The position numbers and the translations under genes are program-made. 64,000 nt of DNA from Ramlibacter sp. (GTDB taxonomy: Bacteria; Pseudomonadota; Gammaproteobacteria; Burkholderiales; Burkholderiaceae_C). This document shows positions 17,280 to 26,438 of the stretch, one piece after another (position 1 is the first letter of the stretch; every line of letters starts with the position of its first letter). The notes under the pieces were generated by a model. It made no database searches and was not told the DNA's origin. It saw only the letters and a list, made by a program, of their open reading frames with translations. The stretch covers positions 1 through 64,000 of the forward strand of contig JAJTCN010000008.1 in assembly GCA_021323335.1 (NCBI GenBank), written 5' to 3'.

Positions 17280-17699
17280 CTATTCGCAAAGCCGCTTGAT
17301 CTCGTCCGGAATCGGCAACGCCCGGATCGCCTCCGGGTCGCCTTCCTTGCGGCCGGCGAAGATGCGGACCTCTTCGCACTCCATGATCAGGTCGTCGCCG
17401 CGCATGCAGCGGTAGCGCTGCACGAAGCTCTTGCCGCGCCACTCGGGAATGCTCACCTCGATGGCCAGTTCGTCGCCATAGGTCGCCGTCTTCACGAAGC
17501 GCGAATGCGAGTCGACGATCGGCGTGCCGATCACGCCCATCGTCTTTTCGGTCTCGTGCCAGGGCGGCACGCCGCACTCGATGAAGAAGTGGCGCGACGC
17601 GTGGTCGATCCAGCGGAAGAAGTTCGGGAACCACACGATCCGCGCCGGATCGCAGTGCCCGAACTCCACCTGCACGCGGTAGGTGACTGTCCTTGCCAA
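17280..17699 (-). CDS. Acyl-CoA thioesterase, 4HBT hotdog family
   Basis: 139 residues with the 4-hydroxybenzoyl-CoA thioesterase signature FGHCDPARIVWFPNFFRWIDHA, whose Asp (about residue 17) is the catalytic residue in the AU/Pseudomonas-type 4HBT enzymes. It is the last gene of a minus-strand run behind iorA, iorB and a Bug protein; the gap to the Bug stop is only two bases, so co-transcription is likely. The run would produce aryl-acyl-CoA from an aryl-2-oxoacid and then release the free acid (inference). Confidence 0.9.
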   Translation of the reverse strand: MARTVTYRVQVEFGHCDPARIVWFPNFFRWIDHASRHFFIECGVPPWHETEKTMGVIGTPIVDSHSRFVKTATYGDELAIEVSIPEWRGKSFVQRYRCMRGDDLIMECEEVRIFAGRKEGDPEAIRALPIPDEIKRLCE

Positions 17700-17701
17700 G
17701 C

Positions 17702-18697
17702 TCAGTCGCCCTTGATGTTGCGCGCGCGGATCAGCGCGCCGTAGCGGATGCTGTCGATCTGGGCGCGGGCGCCGAAGTCCTGCGCGCTCATCGGGGCGGG
17801 GATCGCGCCGATGGCGTTCATGCGCTCGACGAAGGCGGGGCTGCGCAGCACCTTGTTGATCTCGGTGTTCAGCTTGCTCACCACGGCCGCCGGGGTGCCG
17901 CCGGTGGCGTAGAAGCCGAACCAGGTGTCGGCGTCGAAGTTCTTCAAACCGACTTCGTCCAGCGTGGGCACGTCGGGGAACTGCGGCGAGCGCTTCGGGC
18001 TGCCCACCGCCAGCAGCTTGAGCTTGCCGGACTTCACGTGCTGCAGGCCGATGCCCGGGTCGAACATGAAGTCGATCTGGCCGCCCAGCAGGTCCTGCAT
18101 CGCCGGCGCGGCGCCGCGGTAGGGGATGTGCGTGGCGAACAGGTTGGTCTGCGACTTCAGCATCTCGGCGGCCAGGTGCGGCGAGCTGCCGTTGCCGGGC
18201 GAGCCGTACGACAGCTTGCCGGGGTTGGCCTTCAGGTACGCCAGGAACTGCTTCGCGTCATTGACCGGCACCTTCTGCGGATTCACTTCCAGGAACACCA
18301 GCACGCGCGCGGCGGCGGCGACCGGCACCAGGTCCTTGGTCGGGTCGAAGGACATCTTCGAATACAGGTGCGGGTTGATCGCCACCGTGCCGCCGGAGGA
18401 CATCAGCAGCGTGTAGCCGTCGGCCGGCTGCTTGGCCACGTAGTCGCCGGCGATGTTGCCGTTGGCGCCGGCGCGGTTCTCCACGATCACCGGCTGGCCC
18501 AGCGCCTGCGACAGCGGCTCCGACACGGCACGGGCGATCTGGTCGGCGGCGCCGCCGGGCGGGAAGCTCACGATCACCCGGATCGGCTTGGTCGGGAAGG
18601 CCTGGGCCAGGGCCATGCCGGGCAGGGCGCAGGCGGCGAGTGCCGCGGCCAGCAGGGTGCGGCGGCCGGTGGCGCGAAGGGAAGGGGTGGCTTGCAT
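17702..18697 (-). CDS. Bug-type tripartite tricarboxylate binding protein
   Basis: 331 residues with a twin-arginine-like or Sec signal (RATGRRTLLAAALAACALPGMALAQ) followed by the canonical AFPTKPIRVIVSFPPGGAADQIAR opening of Bug proteins. CAGGAGACAAAACG precedes the chosen start. It is placed between iorB (33 bases upstream) and the thioesterase, so its ligand is plausibly an aromatic acid entering this pathway. No TctAB genes nearby. Confidence 0.91.
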   Translation of the reverse strand: MQATPSLRATGRRTLLAAALAACALPGMALAQAFPTKPIRVIVSFPPGGAADQIARAVSEPLSQALGQPVIVENRAGANGNIAGDYVAKQPADGYTLLMSSGGTVAINPHLYSKMSFDPTKDLVPVAAAARVLVFLEVNPQKVPVNDAKQFLAYLKANPGKLSYGSPGNGSSPHLAAEMLKSQTNLFATHIPYRGAAPAMQDLLGGQIDFMFDPGIGLQHVKSGKLKLLAVGSPKRSPQFPDVPTLDEVGLKNFDADTWFGFYATGGTPAAVVSKLNTEINKVLRSPAFVERMNAIGAIPAPMSAQDFGARAQIDSIRYGALIRARNIKGD

Positions 18698-18729
18698 CGT
18701 TTTGTCTCCTGGCGAAATCGAGTGGTGGA

Positions 18730-20346
18730 TCATTGCACGCGGGCCGGCGCGTCATCGGTGGGGGCCAGCCCGCGGGGCTTGCGCATCCACTGGATGGGAA
18801 CGGCCTTGAGGGGGCGAGGGGGCGCGCCGTGCTGCACCAGCGCGGCGTCCAGGGCCTTGCCGCCTTCGTCGGCCAGAGCGGCTTCGCGGGCCGCGCGCAC
18901 CGCCCGGGCCGCATCGGCGGCATTGCCGCCCTGGGCCAGGTGGCGCAGCACGTGCAGCAGGTTCTCCTTGCCGCGTTCGTTGGTGGAGCCGTAGCCCTTG
19001 ATCAGGCGGCCGCACAGCGCGACCTCGTGGCCCAGCTCCCAGCCGCGCTGGGTGCCGCGCACCACGCCGTCCAGCCATTCGCCGATCATCTGCTGCTCCA
19101 CGGCGAAGCGGCTGCCGCGCACGCGCAGCCATTTCAGGCTGGCCAGCGTGCGCAGCGCCAGCATGCCGAGCACGCTGTGGGTGCCGATCTTCAGCGGCAT
19201 CGCCCAGGGCTGCCTGCCGCGCGCGATGCGCTTGCGGTCCCAGGCCACGAGCGCGCCCGCTAGCGGCGTCGGCAGCAGCGCGGCGAACTCCGGCACGCCG
19301 GGCTTGAAGTGGTCGTACAGCTTGAGCAGGTCGTCTTCGCCGGCCTTCACCTCGCCCTGTACGCGCTGCCAGCGCGAGGCCCGGCTCTTGAGGTCGGCGA
19401 CGCGCACGATGTCGTCGAAGGCCATCCACAAGGCCAGCCAGCGCGCCATCTCCTTGGTGGTTTCGAAGCCGTGCTCGCCCTGCGGGTCGGCGTCGCGCTC
19501 CGCCCGCAGCACCTGCTGCAGGCGCTGCACGTACAGGTCCGCATAGGCCTCGCCCTGGTACTCCAGCAGGCGCGCGTAGCCCAGGCCGAACATCTCCTGC
19601 ACGGTGCAGGGGAAGCTGTCCGCGTGACGGTGCTGCGGCGGCGACGCCTGCGGCGCCAGCGTGCCGGCGGGCACCGCGGGGGCCAGCACCTGGGCGACGA
19701 AGTCCGCCTGCTCGCGGCCCTTGGCCACGATGTCGAAGCCGCGCGCGAAGCCGCCCAGGCTGGCTACGGCGCCCTTGCCGCCGGCCTTCACGACCGCTTC
19801 ATAGTCTTCGCGCCGGAAGGGGAACAAGCCGCTGCCGGCCACCGCGCCCAGCATCACGGCGCTGACCACCGTGCCGCATTCGCGGGCGATGGCCGCCATG
19901 TCGAACACCTGGTGCGCTCGGCTGAACTGCCGCACCAGCTTGAGCAGGTCGGCCGGATCGGTGCGGCCGTCGCCCAGCTGCATGCGCTCCTGGGTGGTCA
20001 GCGTGCGCGCCGACGAGGTCAGCACCAGCGTGCGGTCCGGCGCGGTCATGCCGTTGCCGACCTGGCGGGCGGTCTCCAGCAGCTCGGAGGAGACCATCGC
20101 ATCCAGCGCACCCGGCACCGGGTTCAGGCTGAACACCGGGCGCTTGCCGGCGAGGTCCTTCATCGGCACCGGGAACACCTCGATGTAGTAGGTGGTGGCG
20201 CCGGTGCGCTGGGCGACACCGGGGATCGACGTGGCCTGCGCCGCATAGCCGGCGTGGCGGGCGATGTCGACCAGCCACTCGGTCAGCACGCCGCCGCCTT
20301 CGCCGCCCAGGGCGCAGATGAGGAGGGAGGTGGGACGGTTCTTCAT
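18730..20346 (-). CDS. iorB: Indolepyruvate:ferredoxin oxidoreductase beta subunit, long form
   Basis: 538 residues. The N-terminal ~200 form the gamma-type pyruvate-ferredoxin oxidoreductase domain seen in IorB (LICALGGEGGGVLTEW, then a TSIPGVAQRTGATTYYIE block). The remaining ~330 residues are an extra conserved domain (DUF6537-like) absent from archaeal IorB, which is only about 200 residues. The ATG overlaps the iorA stop by four bases (ATGA), so the subunits are translationally coupled. The enzyme oxidatively decarboxylates aryl-pyruvates to aryl-acetyl-CoA using ferredoxin. Confidence 0.9.
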   Translation of the reverse strand: MKNRPTSLLICALGGEGGGVLTEWLVDIARHAGYAAQATSIPGVAQRTGATTYYIEVFPVPMKDLAGKRPVFSLNPVPGALDAMVSSELLETARQVGNGMTAPDRTLVLTSSARTLTTQERMQLGDGRTDPADLLKLVRQFSRAHQVFDMAAIARECGTVVSAVMLGAVAGSGLFPFRREDYEAVVKAGGKGAVASLGGFARGFDIVAKGREQADFVAQVLAPAVPAGTLAPQASPPQHRHADSFPCTVQEMFGLGYARLLEYQGEAYADLYVQRLQQVLRAERDADPQGEHGFETTKEMARWLALWMAFDDIVRVADLKSRASRWQRVQGEVKAGEDDLLKLYDHFKPGVPEFAALLPTPLAGALVAWDRKRIARGRQPWAMPLKIGTHSVLGMLALRTLASLKWLRVRGSRFAVEQQMIGEWLDGVVRGTQRGWELGHEVALCGRLIKGYGSTNERGKENLLHVLRHLAQGGNAADAARAVRAAREAALADEGGKALDAALVQHGAPPRPLKAVPIQWMRKPRGLAPTDDAPARVQ

Positions 20347-22556
20347 GCGGGTTGCAGCGCGCGGACGACGGCGCCGCGGAAGGAATTGAACAGGCGCTCG
20401 TGCCACTTCGGGTTCTGCACGACCTCGGCGCGGTAGAAGCTGGGGCACAGCGTGGCCGCGTGCGCGTTGGCGCCGCACAGGCCGCAGCCGACGCAACCGT
20501 CGATGACCGTGGCCACCGGGTCCACCTTCAGCGGGTCGGGGTTGTCCTTCAGCGTCAGCGTGGGGCAGCCGGACAGGCGGATGCAGGCGTGGTCGCCGTT
20601 GCACACGTCCTCGTCCACGCCGTACTTCACCCGCACCACGCGCTTGCCCTTCTTCAGCAGGCCCTGGATCCAGGGCTTGATGCGGCGCTGGCGCTCGAGC
20701 TGGCATTCGCCCTCGGCGATGATCACCTTCAGGCCGTTGAAGTCGCTGGTGAAGGCATCGGTGAGGGTGCCCCGCATCTGCTCCACCTCGTAGGTGTGCA
20801 CGGTGCGCATCCACTGCACGCCCAGGCCCTTGAGCGCGGACTCGATGGTCTGGTTGGTGTGGACGATGCTGCGGGCCTTGTCCGTCGCCGCATCCTTGGT
20901 CGCCTCCGACGGCGTGGAGAGGATCTCCTGCGTGCCGGTGGCGGAGGTGTAGCCGTTCTTGAAGATCAGCAGCACGGCGTCGTCGCCGTTGAACAGGGCG
21001 CTCTGCACGCCGGTGAGCAGGCCGTTGTGCCAGAAGCCGCCGTCGCCCATGATGGCCAGCGTGCGCTTCTGCATCATCGGCGACACGCCGGCGCGCGAGG
21101 CCAGCGACATGCCGTAGCCCAGGATCGAATGGCCCATGGAGAAGGGCTCGAAGGTGCCGAAGGCGTGGCAGCCGATGTCGGCCGCGATGTGCACCTTGCC
21201 GATCTCCTGCTGCGCCAGCTTGAGCGCCGAGAACACGGGGCGCTCCGGGCAGCCGATGCAGAAGCCGGGCGGCCGCGCGGGCAGCGGCGCGTCCAGCGCC
21301 GCGGCGGCGGCCTGCCGGCGGTCGGTGTTGCCGGTCAGCCAGCGCCGGGCCTCGTCGGTCGCGGGGCCGGGCAGGTAGCTGGTGGCGAAGTGCAGCAGGC
21401 CGTTGGCCAGCACCTCCACGCTGTATTCGCCGCCGGACGGCAGCAGGTCCTTGCCGTGCAGTTTCGTCTGGATGTCCCGCCGGCGCAGCAGGGTGGCGAT
21501 TTCCTGCTCGATGTATTCGGGCTGGCCTTCTTCCACCACCAGCACCGCGCGCCGGCCGACGCAGAATTCCGCCACCTGCTCGGGCACCAGGGGGTAGGTG
21601 ACGTTCAGGCAGAGGATCGGGATCTCGGTTTCGCCGAACGCATCGGCCAGCCCCAGCTGCTGCAGGCTGCGGATGAGCGCGTTGTACAGGCCGCCCTGCA
21701 CGATGATGCCCAGGTCCTTTTGCGGGCCGTCGAACAGCTCGTTGAGCTTCTGCTCCAGGATGTACTTGCGCGCGGCGGGGATGCGCTGTTCGGTCTTCAG
21801 CTTTTCCTGGCGGAAGGTGACCGGCGGGTGCGCCAGCTTCATGTAGTCGAAGGCGGCGGGGTTCTCCATCAGGTTGCGGGTGGAGATCAGCGGCTTGACG
21901 TTGTCCTTGGTCTGGAAGCTGCCGCGCACGTGGCAGGCGCGGATGCGCAGCTCCAGGATGGCGGGCATGTTGGAAGTCTCGGACAGGCGGAAGCCTTCCT
22001 CCACCATGCGCGCCATCACCGCCAGGTCCGGCCGCGGGTCGAGCAGGCACATGCTGGACTTCAGGGCGTAGGCGTGGGTGCGTTCCTGGATGACGGAGGC
22101 GCCTTCGCCGTAGTCCTCGCCCACCACGATGAGCGCCCCGCCCATCACGCCGGGCGAGCTGAGGTTGGACAGCGCGTCGGAGGCGACGTTGGTGCCGACG
22201 ATCGACTTCCAGGTGACCGCGCCGCGCAGAGGGTAGTGGATGGAAGCGCCCAGCATCGCGGCAGCGGACGCCTCGTTGGAGCAGGCTTCGACGTGCACGC
22301 CCAGCTCATCCATGTAACCCTTGGCCTGCACCATCACGTCCAGCAGGTGCGACACCGGCGCACCCTGGTAGCCGCCGATGTAGGCCACGCCGGATTGCAG
22401 CAGCGCCTTGGTGATGGCGAGGATGCCCTCCCCGTGGAACGTATCGCCCGCGCCCAGGCGCAGCGACTCGATTTCCTTGCCGAACGAAACTTCCAATCTG
22501 TTGTCTCCCGCAGAACCGCGCAGTGTCCCGGATTGGCGATCATCGCTCAATCCCAT
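20343..22556 (-). CDS. iorA: Indolepyruvate:ferredoxin oxidoreductase alpha subunit
   Basis: 737 residues. N-terminal pyruvate-ferredoxin oxidoreductase domain I (GDTFHGEGILAITKALLQSG, GYQGAPVSH), a middle region, a TPP-binding domain near 430-580 (GFCIGCPERPVF, MGDGGFWHNGLLTGVQSA), and a C-terminal ferredoxin-like part with CNGDHACIRLSGCP and CVGCGLCGANAHAATLC that should hold [4Fe-4S] clusters. The first 20 or so residues before LEVSFGKEIESL are weakly supported and the start could be slightly downstream. Forms a complex with IorB. Confidence 0.93.
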   Translation of the reverse strand: MGLSDDRQSGTLRGSAGDNRLEVSFGKEIESLRLGAGDTFHGEGILAITKALLQSGVAYIGGYQGAPVSHLLDVMVQAKGYMDELGVHVEACSNEASAAAMLGASIHYPLRGAVTWKSIVGTNVASDALSNLSSPGVMGGALIVVGEDYGEGASVIQERTHAYALKSSMCLLDPRPDLAVMARMVEEGFRLSETSNMPAILELRIRACHVRGSFQTKDNVKPLISTRNLMENPAAFDYMKLAHPPVTFRQEKLKTEQRIPAARKYILEQKLNELFDGPQKDLGIIVQGGLYNALIRSLQQLGLADAFGETEIPILCLNVTYPLVPEQVAEFCVGRRAVLVVEEGQPEYIEQEIATLLRRRDIQTKLHGKDLLPSGGEYSVEVLANGLLHFATSYLPGPATDEARRWLTGNTDRRQAAAAALDAPLPARPPGFCIGCPERPVFSALKLAQQEIGKVHIAADIGCHAFGTFEPFSMGHSILGYGMSLASRAGVSPMMQKRTLAIMGDGGFWHNGLLTGVQSALFNGDDAVLLIFKNGYTSATGTQEILSTPSEATKDAATDKARSIVHTNQTIESALKGLGVQWMRTVHTYEVEQMRGTLTDAFTSDFNGLKVIIAEGECQLERQRRIKPWIQGLLKKGKRVVRVKYGVDEDVCNGDHACIRLSGCPTLTLKDNPDPLKVDPVATVIDGCVGCGLCGANAHAATLCPSFYRAEVVQNPKWHERLFNSFRGAVVRALQPA

Positions 22557-22692
22557 GAGCCGACTAAGCGGTATGCATTGGAAGCATGATTAGGAATCTT
22601 GCCTAGGCCGGGCCGATCCCCCCATTTGCCCTGTTGCCCCGCTGCTGGGTTGCGACCAGAATCGGCCCTCCCAGAACCCCCAGGAGACAGAC

Positions 22693-23898
22693 ATGAAGCA
22701 GTTCCGCGCGCTCGTCGTGCTTGCGACGCTTTGCTGTACCGGCCTCGTCGCGGTGGCACAGACCCCGCCTCCGGCCGAAGAGCCCGGGTGGGCCAAGGGA
22801 CGACCCAAGGCCAACAGCGAAGCCATGCGGATGGCGCCGGTGCCTGCGTTTCCGATCCCGACCGCGGCCGACAAGCTGCCGACCTCGAAGTTCAAGCTGC
22901 CGCCCGGCTTCAAGGTGGAGACCTGGGCGTCGGGCATCCTGGACGCGCGCGGCCTGCGCCAGGGTCCCGGCGGCAACATCTTCGTCAGCTCGCTGTTCGT
23001 GGCCAACAAGGTCTACGCGGTGCCGGAGCGGGGCGAGCGCAAGGCCAAGGTGATCATCGACAAGATGCCGCTGGCCACCGGCATCGAATACCACAAGGGC
23101 AGCCTGTACCTGGCGACGAACACCAAGATCATGCGCTGGGACAACGTCGACGAGGCCAAGCTGGACAACCTCGGCGAGCCCAAGGTGATCTACGACAAGC
23201 TGCCGGGCGGAACGGACCACAGCTGGAAGTACCTGCGCATCCGCGGCGACAAGCTGTACTTCGCCATCGGCGCGCCGTGCAACATCTGCGACCCGGGCGA
23301 GTACGCCAAGATCTACCGCATGAACCTGGACGGCACGGGCATGGAGACCATCGCCTCGGGCGTGCGCAATACGGTGGGCTTCGACTTCGACCCGAAGACC
23401 GGCCACCTCTGGTTCACCGACAACGGGCGCGACTGGTTCAGCGAGGAACTGCCGAACGACGAACTCAACCACGTGACGGCGCCGGGCAAGCAGCATTTCG
23501 GCTATCCGTACTGCCACCAGGGCAACCTGCCGGACACCGAGTTCGGCTGGGGCAAGTCGTGCGACGACTACGTCAAGCCGGCCGCGCTGCTCGGCCCGCA
23601 CGCGGGCTCCCTGGGCATGATGTTCTACACCGGCAACATGTTCCCGAAGAAGTACCACGGCGCGATGTTCATCGCCCGCCACGGCCCGTGGAACCGTACC
23701 AAGAAGTACGCCGACGTCTCGGTGGCCTGGCCTGACGGCAAGGGCGGCGCGCGCGTCGAGCGCTTCATGACCGGCTTCGTCGAGAACAACCAGTACCTCG
23801 GCCGCCCGGTGGACTTCCTGATGCTGCGGGACGGCTCGCTGCTGGTCAGCGACGACCACGCGGGCGCCATCTACCGCATCAGCTACGGGCGCAAATGA
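22693..23898 (+). CDS. PQQ-dependent sugar dehydrogenase-like beta-propeller
   Basis: 401 residues with a signal peptide (MKQFRALVVLATLCCTGLVAVAQ) and a six-bladed propeller fold typical of the soluble glucose/sorbosone dehydrogenase family: LPPGFKVETWASGILDARGLRQGPGGNIFVS, GTDHSWKYLRI, VRNTVGFDFDPKTGHLWFTDNGRD, KQHFGYPYCHQGNLPD, DFLMLRDGSLLVSDDHAGAIYRI. GGAGACAGAC precedes the ATG. Periplasmic; the next gene, a cytochrome c overlapping by four bases, is the probable electron acceptor. Substrate unknown. No pqq biosynthesis genes are in the window. Confidence 0.9.
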   Translation: MKQFRALVVLATLCCTGLVAVAQTPPPAEEPGWAKGRPKANSEAMRMAPVPAFPIPTAADKLPTSKFKLPPGFKVETWASGILDARGLRQGPGGNIFVSSLFVANKVYAVPERGERKAKVIIDKMPLATGIEYHKGSLYLATNTKIMRWDNVDEAKLDNLGEPKVIYDKLPGGTDHSWKYLRIRGDKLYFAIGAPCNICDPGEYAKIYRMNLDGTGMETIASGVRNTVGFDFDPKTGHLWFTDNGRDWFSEELPNDELNHVTAPGKQHFGYPYCHQGNLPDTEFGWGKSCDDYVKPAALLGPHAGSLGMMFYTGNMFPKKYHGAMFIARHGPWNRTKKYADVSVAWPDGKGGARVERFMTGFVENNQYLGRPVDFLMLRDGSLLVSDDHAGAIYRISYGRK

Positions 23899-24563
23899 GG
23901 CGAAGCGCTGCTGGCTTGCTGTCCGCCGCGGCAGCGCTTGTGTTGATGGTCGCCACGCCGGGCGCCGAGGGGCAGCAGAAGCCCCCCGCCACCCGGCCCG
24001 CGGCGAGCGGAAGCAAACCCGCCGCGGCGCCCGCGGCGGCTTCGTACGCGCAGCGTTTCGCGACGCTGTGCGCGTCTTGCCACGGCGCCAACGGGCGCTC
24101 CGTCCTGCCGCTCACGCCCGTGCTGGCCGGCCAGCCTTCGCTGTACGCCATCACCCAGCTGTTCCTGTTCCGCGAGGGCCGGCGCAGCGACCCGGCCATG
24201 ACGGCCGTGGCCAAGACCATGACCGACGACGACATGCGGGGCTTTTCCGACTACATCGGCACGCTGCCGCCGGTGCCCGCCCCGGCACCCGACACGCCGC
24301 CGGACCCGGCCCGCATGGCCAAGGGTCGGGCGCTGGCGGATCAGTACAAGTGCCTGTTCTGCCACGGCGCGGACCTCGGCGGCGGGCAGCAGGTGCCGCG
24401 CATCGCCGGCCAGCACGAGGAGTACCTGCGCGAGAGCCTGCGCGGCTTCCACGCCGGCACGCGTCCCGGCTATACCCAGGCCATGACGGCGGCCGTCAGC
24501 GGCATCCCGCTGGCGGACCTGGACGCCCTGGCCTGGTTCGCGGCGCGCTTCGGCGGGAAGTAG
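23895..24563 (+). CDS. Dihaem cytochrome c (c4-like)
   Basis: 222 residues with a signal peptide and two haem-binding motifs, CASCHG near residue 57 and CLFCHG near residue 153, the spacing of two fused class I cytochrome c domains as in cytochrome c4. Its ATG overlaps the stop of the sugar dehydrogenase gene (ATGA), indicating translational coupling and a shared redox job in the periplasm. Confidence 0.92.
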   Translation: MRRSAAGLLSAAAALVLMVATPGAEGQQKPPATRPAASGSKPAAAPAAASYAQRFATLCASCHGANGRSVLPLTPVLAGQPSLYAITQLFLFREGRRSDPAMTAVAKTMTDDDMRGFSDYIGTLPPVPAPAPDTPPDPARMAKGRALADQYKCLFCHGADLGGGQQVPRIAGQHEEYLRESLRGFHAGTRPGYTQAMTAAVSGIPLADLDALAWFAARFGGK

Positions 24564-24598
24564 CGCAACGCATAATCGGCCGGACCTTCATCCAGCCG

Positions 24599-25492
24599 AT
24601 GCATCTCAAGGACATCGACCTCAACCTGCTGCGGCTGTTCGACGCGGTCTATCGCACGCGCAACGTCAGCCGCGCGGCGGAACTGCTGGACCTGACGCAG
24701 CCCGCCGCCAGCCAGGGCCTGAGCCGGCTGCGCGCGCTGATCCACGATCCGCTGTTCATGCGCAGCGCCGGCGGCGTGCAGCCCACCCCCAAGGCGCAGC
24801 GGCTGGCGGAGCCGGTGCGGCAGGCGCTCGCCATGCTGGAGCAGGCGCTCGGCGAAACGGCCGGTTTCGTGCCGCTGCAGTCGAGCCGCACCTTCCACAT
24901 CCACATGAGCGACATCGGCGAGGGCCGCTTCCTGCCGGAACTGATGGTGGCGCTGCGCAAGCGCGCCCCGGGAGTGCGCATCGAAACGCGGCCCCTGCCG
25001 CGCGACAGCGTGGGCGAGGCGCTGGATGCCGGCCGCATCGACTTCGCCTTCGGTTTCCTGCCGGGGCTGAAGGACACGCAGCAGGTGCGCCTGATCGGGG
25101 ACCGCTACGTGGTGCTGCTGCGCGACAAGCACCCGTTCGCGCGCAAGCGGCTGGCCGGCAAGGCGCTGCTGGCGGCGCTGCGCGAGCTGGAGTTCGTGGC
25201 GGTGCGTTCGCACGCGGACACCTTGCGCATCGTGCAGCAGATGCAGCTGCAGGAGCGCCTGCGGCTGGTGACGGAGCACTTCCTGGTGCTGCCGGAGATC
25301 GTGAAGGCGACCGACCTCGCGGCGATCCTGCCGCGCAACATCGCGCGCGGCTTCGGCGGCGGCTACGCGGTGGTGGAACCGGCGTTTCCGCAGCGCGACT
25401 TCGCGGTGTCGCTGCACTGGAGCCGGCGCTTCGAGGCCGACCCGGCCAGCCGCTGGCTGCGCGAATTGATCGTGGAGCTGTTCAGGGAATGA
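24599..25492 (+). CDS. LysR-family regulator
   Basis: 297 residues; helix-turn-helix MHLKDIDLNLLRLFDAVYRTRNVSRAAELLDLTQPAASQ of the NahR/LinR/PcpR-like branch, then an effector domain beginning near FHIHMSDIGEGRFLPEL. The start is the first ATG after the cytochrome gene, 35 bases downstream. It may regulate the dehydrogenase-cytochrome pair or iorAB. It is convergent with, and overlaps by 11 bases, the next small minus-strand gene. Confidence 0.87.
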   Translation: MHLKDIDLNLLRLFDAVYRTRNVSRAAELLDLTQPAASQGLSRLRALIHDPLFMRSAGGVQPTPKAQRLAEPVRQALAMLEQALGETAGFVPLQSSRTFHIHMSDIGEGRFLPELMVALRKRAPGVRIETRPLPRDSVGEALDAGRIDFAFGFLPGLKDTQQVRLIGDRYVVLLRDKHPFARKRLAGKALLAALRELEFVAVRSHADTLRIVQQMQLQERLRLVTEHFLVLPEIVKATDLAAILPRNIARGFGGGYAVVEPAFPQRDFAVSLHWSRRFEADPASRWLRELIVELFRE

Positions 25493-25790
25493 GGGGCACG
25501 GCGTGGGTGCGCTTGCGCCGCTCGGTGCGCCATTGGCGGTAGGCGCACATCGCGTCGGGGCCGAGCTTCATCTGGACTGCCGCGCCCAGGCCGAGCTGCT
25601 GGTCGAAGGCCGGGGGCGTGGCGCCATCCCAGCCGAGCATCGCGAGGGCCAGCTCGATGGCTGCCACCTTTTCATCGTCGCCGGCGGGCGTGGCCGCGTC
25701 CGGCTGGGCCAGGCGCCTCTGCAGTTCCAGCAGGAGGCGGTGGAGGAAATCCAGTTCCGTGCGCGCGAGATCGACCTTGGGTGCTTCCAT
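25482..25790 (-). CDS. Small hypothetical protein, 102 residues
   Basis: Not recognised. The sequence MEAPKVDLARTELDFLHRLLLELQRRLAQ is amphipathic and predicted helical, followed by a charged linker, a moderately hydrophobic middle and a basic tail. It is soluble, with no signal or membrane segment. It overlaps the end of the LysR gene by 11 bases on the opposite strand. It may be a real lineage-specific gene or a spurious frame; the absence of a better frame in the 384 bases between its neighbours favours real. Confidence 0.5.
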   Translation of the reverse strand: MEAPKVDLARTELDFLHRLLLELQRRLAQPDAATPAGDDEKVAAIELALAMLGWDGATPPAFDQQLGLGAAVQMKLGPDAMCAYRQWRTERRKRTHAVPLIP

Positions 25791-25876
25791 GCCGCCAGTG
25801 TTGGCGGTGGCGTCGGCGGGTCTTGTCGGAGGGAAGCGGGTTGCCGCTTAGGACGAGCGCGTCGGCCGGCGCAGGT

Positions 25877-26323
25877 TCAACGCTCCTGCAGCTTGGCCAG
25901 GCGGGCGGCGGCTTCGCGCTTGCCGATGCCGCGGACGGCCGCGATGGCTTCGAGCTGGCGGGCGCGCGGGCGGGATTCGCCGTGCTCCCACTTGTAGACG
26001 GACTGGCCGGAAACACCGAGCAGGGTGGCGAAGTCCGCCGCGGAAAGGCCGAGCTTGCGCCGCTGCGCGGCCAGCCGCGTCGCGCTGAACCGGCGCGCGG
26101 TGCCCTCGTCGTCGGACTCGGCGGCGGCGGCGGGCGCACTGCGTCCGGCCGACTTGCCGACCCGCTTGAGCTGCCGCTCGAGCTCGTCGATGCGCTTGCG
26201 CAGGGCCGCGATATGGCTGCGGTACTGGGCCGACGACTTGCGGATTTCCTCGGTCTGGCTGCGCACTTCCTTGCGCGCGATGCGGGCGATCTCCGTTTTC
26301 AGGACGGCTGCGATGTTGGGCAT
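25877..26323 (-). CDS. Coiled-coil protein with C-terminal XRE-type helix-turn-helix
   Basis: 148 residues. Residues about 8-62 form a heptad-like coiled coil (ARKEVRSQTEEIRK...ALRKRIDELERQLKRV), a short Ala/Ser linker follows, and residues about 85-130 carry a Cro/C1-type helix-turn-helix (LAAQRRKLGLSAADFATLLGVSGQSVYKWEHGESRP). Likely a dimeric DNA-binding protein. Placing the helix-turn-helix after the coiled coil is unusual compared with typical XRE regulators. The start at MPNIAAVLK is preferred over an upstream ATG at 26398. Confidence 0.8.
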   Translation of the reverse strand: MPNIAAVLKTEIARIARKEVRSQTEEIRKSSAQYRSHIAALRKRIDELERQLKRVGKSAGRSAPAAAAESDDEGTARRFSATRLAAQRRKLGLSAADFATLLGVSGQSVYKWEHGESRPRARQLEAIAAVRGIGKREAAARLAKLQER

Positions 26324-26438
26324 GTGGCGATGGTGAAACCGGCGGCGCGCTCTTGCGGCTGGGCCTGCTGGTCGACTGCTCCCCTGTCCGGCCATCATAG
26401 CCGGGCCCGGCCGCAGTGCTCACTGACACAATCCGCCC

